64,000 bases of DNA. Origin: Tribonema minus. Lineage: Eukaryota; Sar; Xanthophyceae; Tribonematales; Tribonemataceae. Positions 62,501-64,000 of this stretch are shown here, one piece after another. The notes under the pieces were generated by a model, which worked only from the letters and a program-made list of their open reading frames with translations, was not told the DNA's origin and did no database searches. Position numbers and translations under genes: made by a program. The stretch's first letter is position 1. Every line of letters starts with the position of its first letter. The DNA is taken from contig JAFCMP010000268.1 of NCBI GenBank assembly GCA_017506865.1, forward strand, positions 496,001-560,000, read 5' to 3'.

Positions 62501-63798
62501 TCTGTAATGAGCGTGGCCATACCCTCTTGGCATTAGGTGTTTGCTGATGCCAGAAATCTCTCTGTGCTGCTTTTTACTCAGACGGGGAAGCACAAGGAGA
62601 GCGAGATGGCATATGTGGAGACGGTCCGTGCGGTTGGAGGGGCAGGCATCAACAAGGTGAGGCACTGTCAATTCAAGAATATCTGGAAATTTGCATGTCA
62701 TAATGGTGGAATCTCATTTCAATGGAGACCAGGGGCAGATATCAACAAGGTGCGGCAACGGCAATTACAAAGTGTCTGGATATTTGCACGTCATGATGGT
62801 GAAGCATAATTCATCAGAGACCATAAGTCACGAAGCGCTTGTGTGTCGCAGCGTGAATGTTGACTTGCTTGCTTCGTCGCTGTTGATGATGCCTTGGAAA
62901 ACCCACCCCATCTCAATATGAAATTGCACGGAGCTGGTGTGCGGCAAGGTGCTACATGATAGCAATACCGCTCACAGCACCAGCGGAAGGTGGCAACGCT
63001 CGGGGGACGCTCCCCCCTTGAACGATGGCACTATAACCCTAGTTCTATTTGCTAACCCTAGCTCTAGCAGGGGGTTCAGCAGAGGAAACACCAGGGGCAA
63101 GGAGCTGCTCGCTCCTGGTATTCAAGGAGCACTACAACAACGGTTCCGCATGTGTTGTAGGCTACAGCTGCTCAAAGACGTGCACGCATAAGTTTGGTGT
63201 CGCGAACTACCCAGAAAAAGTGGTTTATCGCTGCAAATGCTGACAACACACGGCTCACGAGGGAGAATGCGCCGTCGCACTCAACAGAACTGCCAGGTGC
63301 ATCCCTCAGCTACTTGATCGCCTTGCGTACGCACATACACAACAGCCAGTCACTATGTGCCTGTGATTTGTTCGCTGCGCTAAGTTGTCACCTGCTCATA
63401 CAGTGTACAGTGCACTCACACAGTACTGTACCTGTGTACAGTACAGTACACACTCTACAGTACACTCACACTTTACAGTACAGTCACTCGCGCCCGGTAA
63501 GCTGTGGAATGAAGGCAGCCATCAAGGGTGCTTGCAAATCCTCTAGCCACATATCACGTGGCCACAGTCTCTGAACAATCAATAAGAGCTGTCTGTACAG
63601 GCGTTTGTGTGGATTACCAATCAAAAGTCGAATTGCAATTTGCCTTGCCGCCGCTAACCCTAATCCTAACCTATCGCTAAGCAGGAGGCGATGGCCAAGG
63701 CGAGCATGACTCTGCGCTTCCCCAGGAACCCCATCATCGGCGACAAGTTCTCCAGCCGCCACGGGCAGAAGGGCGTCATGAGTATACTCTGGCCACAG
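38506..63798 (+). CDS. POLR1B: RNA polymerase I second-largest subunit (RPA135/RPA2 type), 23 exons visible, 3' end beyond window
   Basis: Catalytic beta-like subunit that makes pre-rRNA in the nucleolus. Exons: 38506-38948, 40077-40239, 42186-42238, 43718-43900, 45302-45388, 46181-46297, 47689-47755, 48388-48459, 49189-49340, 49879-49963, 50776-50892, 51862-51954, 52478-52531, 53573-53695, 55176-55337, 56368-56516, 56995-57112, 58430-58510, 59885-59988, 60835-60901, 61690-61842, 62582-62656, 63685-63798. All phases agree, giving 944 codons. The Ser/Lys-rich N-terminus is residues 3-36. Landmarks are [14 protein letters not shown] 186-199, [18 protein letters not shown] (the Pol I-type RRNHPMA motif), [52 protein letters not shown] and the active-site [12 protein letters not shown]. 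Yeast Rpa135 is 1203 aa, so about 200-250 C-terminal residues, including the zinc ribbon, lie to the right. Exon 16 uses a GC donor. Almost every intron holds exon ghosts. Confidence 0.95.
39945..40024 (+). repeat. Exon-ghost: acceptor and start of Pol I exon 2
   Basis: An 80-bp unit directly upstream of the true acceptor unit (40025-40104). Both contain TGCAACACTGCAGTTGAAGT, then GTACAGCGGCGCCTGGGTGA in the ghost against GTACAGCGACGCCTGGGTGA in the exon. The ghost acceptor is CACATAG, still a possible AG. Confidence 0.88.
40338..40577 (+). repeat. Exon-ghosts: two copies of Pol I exon 2 end plus donor
   Basis: Copy 1 (40338-40447) matches most of exon 2 from CATCTGGCGGGCCTGGGGC to GTCATCAGGCTGCTGCAG, then gtaat. 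Copy 2 (40502-40574) keeps GGGGGGTACTTC and GTGTCATCAGGCTGCTGCAG, then gtaatgcac. The intronic flanks (TTGAATGAGCG) are copied too. Both ghosts retain intact donors. Frameshifts and gaps show that they are not translated. Confidence 0.9.
42590..42632 (-). repeat. Interstitial telomere-like tract (CCCTAA)
   Basis: Six degenerate CCCTAA units on the plus strand (one CTCTAA, one TTTAA) in Pol I intron 3, about 350 bp downstream of exon 3. A shorter tract is at 43024-43050 and a trace at 41905-41922. Confidence 0.8.
43219..43620 (+). repeat. Exon-ghost array: three copies of Pol I exon 4 start
   Basis: Three upstream copies precede the functional exon (43718-43900). Copy 1 (43219-43280) keeps CCGCAGGGGCCAGGTGTACA and GACCTGGGCGTCTCGATGCG. 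Copy 2 (43343-43425) has lost a G in GACCTGGCGTCTCG and skips to GCGACGGTGACGCTCCACTA. Copy 3 (43522-43620) runs through CTACCTGACGACCAGGGGG. The linking sequence also repeats (ACACTGCGAAGCACACGTCA, then a segment ending in AACCGCACTTCAACTTC), giving unit lengths of about 120-200 bp. The acceptor AG is preserved in each copy. Confidence 0.92.
43928..43970 (+). repeat. Dispersed repeat, partial copy e
   Basis: Carries only the 3' part of the family: TGTCACCCAGAGCTCTACAA then TCTTCTGATTCTTTTTCATTG. It lies in Pol I intron 4, just after the exon 4 donor. Confidence 0.6.
44042..44625 (+). repeat. Exon-ghost array: three copies of Pol I exon 4 end plus donor
   Basis: Copy 1 (44042-44121) has TTCCTCGTGCCCATCATGGT through GAAATTTCCGACAG, then gtgcgcctcaga. 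Copy 2 (44299-44367) reads TTTGTGCAGGTCATAGTCGT through GTTTTTGACAG. Copy 3 (44600-44625) keeps only GATATTTCCGACAG, then gtgcgcc. Divergence increases with distance from the exon. Confidence 0.88.
44788..44901. repeat. 57-bp tandem repeat in Pol I intron 4
   Basis: Two copies (44788-44844 and 44845-44901) contain CATGTAATTCTCAACGGTCC and ATCAGCTCATGAATGTTCCT, with one mismatch. The unit is purely intronic, so duplication in these introns is not limited to exon edges. Confidence 0.9.
45207..45236 (+). repeat. Exon-ghost: acceptor and start of Pol I exon 5
   Basis: GACAGGGAGCTGCACTAGCG then CGTGCTCCTGG resembles the true AACAG, GGAGCTCTACGAGCGCGTGC, 95 bp downstream. It has an in-frame TAG. 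Confidence 0.75.
45481..45510 (+). repeat. Exon-ghost: Pol I exon 5 end plus donor
   Basis: GCTGCTGCTCGATGCTGCAAG then gtcagtc copies the true CCTGCTGCTCGATGCTGCAAG then gtgaggc, 95 bp upstream. The GT is intact. The surrounding CATACCCTCC motif is repeated as well. Confidence 0.82.
45755..46130 (+). repeat. Exon-ghosts: two copies of Pol I exon 6 acceptor and start
   Basis: The near copy (46035-46113) has TTGCTGCCAGAGTGGGGCTG, then AACACGCGCGAGCAGTGCCT. The far copy (45755-45841) is more decayed (CGCACAAGCAGTACCTGGCG). Both are followed by CAGTATACA(G/T)T and ACATA elements that recur between copies. The functional exon is 46181-46297. Confidence 0.88.
45881..46000 (+). repeat. Dispersed repeat, copy c (full length)
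   Basis: Runs from GTTTGACTCGTGGCCAATGA, through GCAGCAGCGGCGACCACGG, GGAAGCATTCAATTTGACGG and TAGAGCTCTACGATCTTTTG to ATTCGTTTTTCAT. It is bordered by AT-rich ATATATATG and CATATATAG. It sits between the two exon 6 ghosts of Pol I intron 5. Confidence 0.8.
46353..46979 (+). repeat. Exon-ghost array: five copies of Pol I exon 6 end plus donor
   Basis: Copies at 46353-46387, 46433-46479, 46569-46613, 46691-46737 and 46934-46979 each match the true CACAGCGACCTCGCGCTCGG, then ATCGAGATCATCAACAG and gtatgtatg. Four keep a GT donor; the first has ATCAACAGATATG. The intronic ATGTATGATGTGTT and ATACTTG.. blocks are shared, so the unit is exon end plus about 70-130 nt of intron. This is the cleanest downstream array in the window. 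Confidence 0.94.
47886..48104 (+). repeat. Exon-ghosts: two copies of Pol I exon 7 end plus donor
   Basis: 47886-47934 has GCAGGAGACGCTCTGCACAT, then GCTCAAGAAG and gtgactctccacctg. 48075-48104 has CAAGCAGGAGACGCTCCTGC, then TTAAGAAG and gtggtt. The true exon ends GCTCAAAAAG then gtgactctccacttg at 47755. Confidence 0.9.
48512..48830 (+). repeat. Exon-ghost array: four copies of Pol I exon 8 end plus donor
   Basis: Copies at 48512-48563, 48608-48657, 48705-48757 and 48784-48830 follow the true exon end (GGACAACGCCGATGCGCTCA, CACGAGCTTCTTCTG, gtgagttag). The first copy is nearly exact (GAGGACAACGCCGGTGCGCT). The rest decay stepwise. The shared intronic part is GTGAGTGAGTG-like, giving an imperfect minisatellite with a unit of about 90 bp. 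Confidence 0.9.
48918..49087 (+). repeat. Exon-ghosts: two copies of Pol I exon 9 acceptor and start
   Basis: 48918-48975 has TGCAGCCTGAGCACCTCTTT, then CTCATGTACATGAAGGCAAA. 49031-49087 has TGCAGCCTGGACACCTGTTC, then GCCATGTACATGAAGGAAAA. The true exon reads GCGCAGCCCGGGCACCTGTT at 49184. Acceptor AGs are retained. Confidence 0.9.
49403..49614 (+). repeat. Exon-ghosts: two copies of Pol I exon 9 end plus donor
   Basis: 49403-49480 and 49539-49614 copy the last 75 nt of exon 9 (GACGTCGCCAAGGCGCTTCT to AAATTGGTGGACAG) with indels that break the frame. Both keep CTGGTGGACAG then gtgaag or gtggat. The flanks TTCATGAA and ATGAA are also repeated. Confidence 0.92.
49780..49806 (+). repeat. Exon-ghost: Pol I exon 10 acceptor and start
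   Basis: TTCTGCGCAGGTATGGTGTG then GGCACC, against the true CTCTGCGCAGGTACGGCATA then GGCACC 98 bp downstream. It includes a usable CAG acceptor and is followed by a C-rich tract. Confidence 0.82.
50512..50573 (+). repeat. Composite unit: telomere-like tract fused to Pol I exon 11 start, duplicated
   Basis: Two 31-bp units (50512-50542 and 50543-50573). Each joins AGGGTTAGGGTTAGTGC to an exon 11 start fragment (GGGCCAGCGGCATT or AGGCCCGCGGCTTT; the true sequence is TGCAGGCCAGCGGTTTCACG at 50771). So the telomeric repeat was already next to the exon copy before the unit was duplicated. Further telomere-like traces lie at 50388-50420. Confidence 0.75.
50966..51012 (+). repeat. Exon-ghost: Pol I exon 11 end plus donor
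   Basis: CGGAGGGCAGCTCTTCACCA, then CCATGAAGACGACGGCTGTG and CGCAAG, gtatgtatg. It is nearly identical to the true exon end at 50844-50892 (period 120 bp) and retains a full donor. Confidence 0.92.
51421..51457 (+). repeat. Interstitial telomere-like tract
   Basis: Degenerate TTAGGG/TTTGGG/TTAAGG units on the plus strand in Pol I intron 11. Confidence 0.75.
52001..52049 (+). repeat. Exon-ghost: Pol I exon 12 end
   Basis: CGATGGCGCCCCCTGCGGCT, then TGCGTAACCAAATGGCCGCT and GAGTGCCAG, ctactg. It copies the last 47 nt of exon 12, but the donor GT has mutated to CT. A weaker second copy may exist near 52100-52125. Confidence 0.9.
53375..53414 (+). repeat. Exon-ghost: Pol I exon 14 acceptor and start
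   Basis: AAATCCTTGTGTCTCTGGGC, then ATGACGCCGTCCGGCATTG, against the true AGATCCTTGTGTCCCTGGGC at 53571. The ghost acceptor AG has become AA. The flanking GTGTACA..CTTGCTGT is copied too. Confidence 0.88.
53747..54490 (+). repeat. Exon-ghost array: five copies of Pol I exon 14 end plus donor
   Basis: Copies at 53747-53820, 53901-53951, 54029-54075, 54293-54350 and 54434-54490 follow the true end (TACATGCCCGTCATGGTGGA to GGCACGCACGAG, gtgagcgcagtgctcagc). The first contains a nested internal duplication of GTCGGCGGTGGCACGCGC. The intronic CACCTGGTATGTAGGTATGCA is carried along. Decay rises with distance. Confidence 0.92.
54162..55070 (+). repeat. Exon-ghost array: five copies of Pol I exon 15 acceptor and start
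   Basis: Copies at 54162-54190, 54603-54645, 54700-54760, 54838-54890 and 54968-55070 precede the true exon at 55176. Each has CCAGCTCAAC, CGCC..CTTCNCAG and TTGCAGGCGGTTTCGCGA-like sequence. The last also has GGCCTGCGCCGGCTCAAGGT, then a shortened ATGGAGGTGGCA. The repeated flank includes AACCC.AACC and GAATCCAA, giving units of about 120-180 bp. These copies interleave with the last ghosts of exon 14. Confidence 0.92.
55370..56052 (+). repeat. Long tandem array (about 360-bp unit) with Pol I exon 15 end ghosts
   Basis: Exon-end ghosts lie at 55468-55495, 55665-55696, 55826-55860 and 56018-56052, all resembling GGGGCCTCCAGAATGATCCG then GCCG and gtgagc. A larger unit repeats around them: TGTGTCAGTGCTCTG, CGGCAGTGCGCTGCCTGT, TGCAAGGCGCGGCGG.GTCAT and AAGAACTGTGACATGTTAGC occur in 55378-55636 and again in 55740-55998, with a third start at 56090. 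Three of the four ghosts keep a GT; the third is gcgag. Confidence 0.92.
56207..56367 (+). repeat. 84-bp tandem duplication of Pol I exon 16 acceptor region
   Basis: The units at 56207-56290 and 56291-56367 both contain TTCCACCTATCTCACAGTGC, a poly-C tract, CATACT(A/G)CCAC and CCAAACAG then GTG. Two equivalent poly-C/AG acceptors therefore stand 83 bp apart. Only the second leads into the coding exon. Confidence 0.92.
56517..56522 (+). other. Non-canonical GC splice donor, Pol I intron 16
   Basis: Exon 16 ends ATCGCTAG then gcaagt, and the acceptor is gcag at 56994. The phase-2 join gives [20 protein letters not shown], exactly what the Pol I/II beta-subunit family requires. No GT within the nearby sequence gives this join. 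AG|GCAAGT is the usual context of GC-AG introns. Confidence 0.88.
56581..56618 (+). repeat. Interstitial telomere tract (TTAGGG)6
   Basis: Six perfect GTTAGG-phase TTAGGG repeats on the plus strand in Pol I intron 16, 65 bp after the GC donor. This is the purest telomeric tract in the window. Confidence 0.95.
57185..57268 (+). repeat. Long homopolymer runs in Pol I intron 17
   Basis: A run of about 14 C near 57187-57200 and a run of about 23 G at 57245-57267, with GGGGGG(A/T)GG flanks. Together they can form a C-run/G-run hairpin on one strand. They are likely to be unstable and difficult to sequence. Confidence 0.8.
58001..58056 (+). repeat. Exon-ghost: Pol I exon 18 acceptor and start
   Basis: TGCTGTGCACGCCGCTCCGC, then AGGCGTACCGCATCCTCCTCCC, against the true TGCTGTGCACACCGCTGCGC then AGATGTACCGCATCCTGTTCCC at 58409-58452. 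The two copies are about 400 bp apart. Between them, GAGCACTGACAC(A/T)(A/G)CTG segments at 58159 and 58222 form another tandem repeat. Confidence 0.88.
58839..58914 (+). repeat. Degenerate telomere-like tract, 76 bp
   Basis: TTAGGG units mixed with TTGGGA, TAAGGA and GTAAGG variants on the plus strand in Pol I intron 18. Confidence 0.88.
59161..59194 (+). repeat. Interstitial telomere tract (TTAGGG)4-5
   Basis: AGGGTTAGGG repeats ending in GGGGTAGGGATAGG, in the same intron 18 as the tract at 58839. Flanking CATATCAATCGAT(T/C) and GCGCTGCAATGG blocks at 59046, 59260 and 59400 show that this intron is also built of roughly 150-200-bp tandem units. Confidence 0.88.
59533..59626 (+). repeat. 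Dispersed repeat, copy d
   Basis: GGCGACCACGG, GGCATTTAACTCGACGGCTC, CACCACATCTTGTCACCTAC, AGCTCTACGATCTTTTGATT and CGTTTCCA. It lies in sense orientation in Pol I intron 18. The 5' TTTGACTCGTGG part is missing or diverged. Confidence 0.78.
60085..60565 (+). repeat. Exon-ghost array: four copies of Pol I exon 19 end plus donor
   Basis: The first copy (60085-60138) is identical over 54 nt to the exon end plus donor (59942-59995), including the code for the [14 protein letters not shown] motif. Later copies (60184-60245, 60353-60412, 60500-60565) are increasingly mutated. The second is mostly donor and flank, the third has lost GT (ACTAGTGCGG), and the fourth has CCAGGCGAGCC. The 5' part of the exon is not copied. 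Confidence 0.95.
61525..61560 (+). repeat. Exon-ghost: Pol I exon 21 acceptor and start
   Basis: CTCCCACATGATCAGGGCAG then CATGCACTTCACTT, against the true CTCCATGATCAG, GGCAAGATGCGCTTCACC at 61678. The acceptor AG is retained. Confidence 0.8.
62156..62340 (+). repeat. Exon-ghosts: two copies of Pol I exon 21 end
   Basis: 62156-62206 has CGACGGCAAGGAGGGAGACC, then the CTCTGCGCGATCAACTT region. 62283-62340 has GACCCCCTCTACTGCGCGAG. Both resemble the true GAGGGGGACCCCCTCTACTG then CGCCATCGACTTGCGCACTA. The linking AAAGTAGATTTCCTGTCGGT occurs at 62115 and 62240. Donors are not preserved. Confidence 0.82.
62730..62752 (+). repeat. Exon-ghost: Pol I exon 22 end plus donor
   Basis: GGGGCAGATATCAACAAG then gtgcgg, against the true GGGGCAGGCATCAACAAG then gtgagg at 62638-62662. 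The following GGCAA and ATCTGGA/TGTCTGGA..TTTGCA(T/C)GTCAT blocks are duplicated as well. Confidence 0.88.
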
Positions 63799-63862
63799 GT
63801 GTGTATGCTCCTGAAGTTGCGATGCCAGAAGTGTGGTATTAGGATGACATATCGGTGAAACG

Positions 63863-64000
63863 TTGTCAAGTCGCCAGGGGCAGAAGGGCGTTGTGAGTAT
63901 ACTCTGGCCGCAGGCATGTATGTATGCTCTTTGACATTTGGTTCCAGAAGTGCATCATTAGGATGACATACCAGTGAAACTTTTGTCAAGTCGCCATGGG
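63863..64000 (+). repeat. Exon-ghost array: Pol I exon 23 end plus donor, continuing off the edge
   Basis: 63863-63912 has GTCAAGTCGCCAGGGGCAGA, then AGGGCGTTGTGAGTATACTC and TGGCCGCAG, gcatgt. It copies the active-site SRHGQKG code with one change that would give GAEGR in the wrong frame. A next copy begins at about 63984 (TTGTCAAGTCGCCATGGG). The intronic AGGATGACATA.C.GTGAAA recurs with a period of about 120 bp. Confidence 0.92.

Overview
This is a eukaryotic nuclear window from an intron-rich, moderately GC-rich genome. I rebuilt nine protein-coding genes exon by exon. In every multi-exon gene the splice phases agree and the reading frame stays open. One protein starts with a signal peptide followed by an AHAF motif and a transit-like segment. 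That is the bipartite leader of algae with a secondary red plastid (stramenopiles, haptophytes, cryptophytes, chromerids). Telomere-like repeats inside introns are of the TTAGGG type, not the plant/green-alga TTTAGGG type. I cannot name the species.

Layout. 0.1-7.2 kb (-): a PP2C protein phosphatase, 9 exons, 536 aa, with an N-myristoylation-type start. It is head-to-head with 7.4-13.2 kb (+): a KCTD-like BTB/T1-domain protein, 9 exons, 315 aa. Only 153 bp separate the two start codons, and this gap holds a 22-bp tandem motif. 14.7-21.7 kb (-): three tandem paralogues of an FNIP/leucine-rich-repeat-like family, each with a single coding exon and a conserved upstream non-coding exon. 21.9-25.2 kb (+): a seven-helix THH1/TOM1-like membrane protein, 3 exons, 334 aa. 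27.5-34.7 kb (-): a MAP kinase with a TEY activation loop, 8 exons, 527 aa. Its only phase-compatible first exon encodes a PH domain, so it appears to be a PH-MAPK fusion. 36.0-38.4 kb (-): a plastid-targeted, probably thylakoid-lumen helical protein, 5 exons, 210 aa. It is divergent, with a 148-bp gap, from 38.5 kb to beyond the right edge (+): the second-largest subunit of RNA polymerase I, with 23 exons (944 codons) visible and the C-terminus outside the window.

The most striking structure is not a gene. From about 24 kb rightward, most introns carry arrays of decayed partial copies of the neighbouring exon, including its splice site ('exon ghosts'). Copies of an exon's 3' end plus donor lie downstream of it, and copies of its acceptor plus 5' end lie upstream. 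I count more than 40 such ghosts in the Pol I gene alone, with others in the TOM1-like and MAPK genes. The same introns carry TTAGGG-like tracts in both orientations, and in one case a ghost and a telomeric tract form a single duplicated unit. A separate dispersed repeat of about 110 bp occurs at least five times in introns, in both orientations. Together these suggest introns that grow by repeated local tandem duplication and break repair. No tRNA, rRNA, CRISPR array or intact transposon was recognised.
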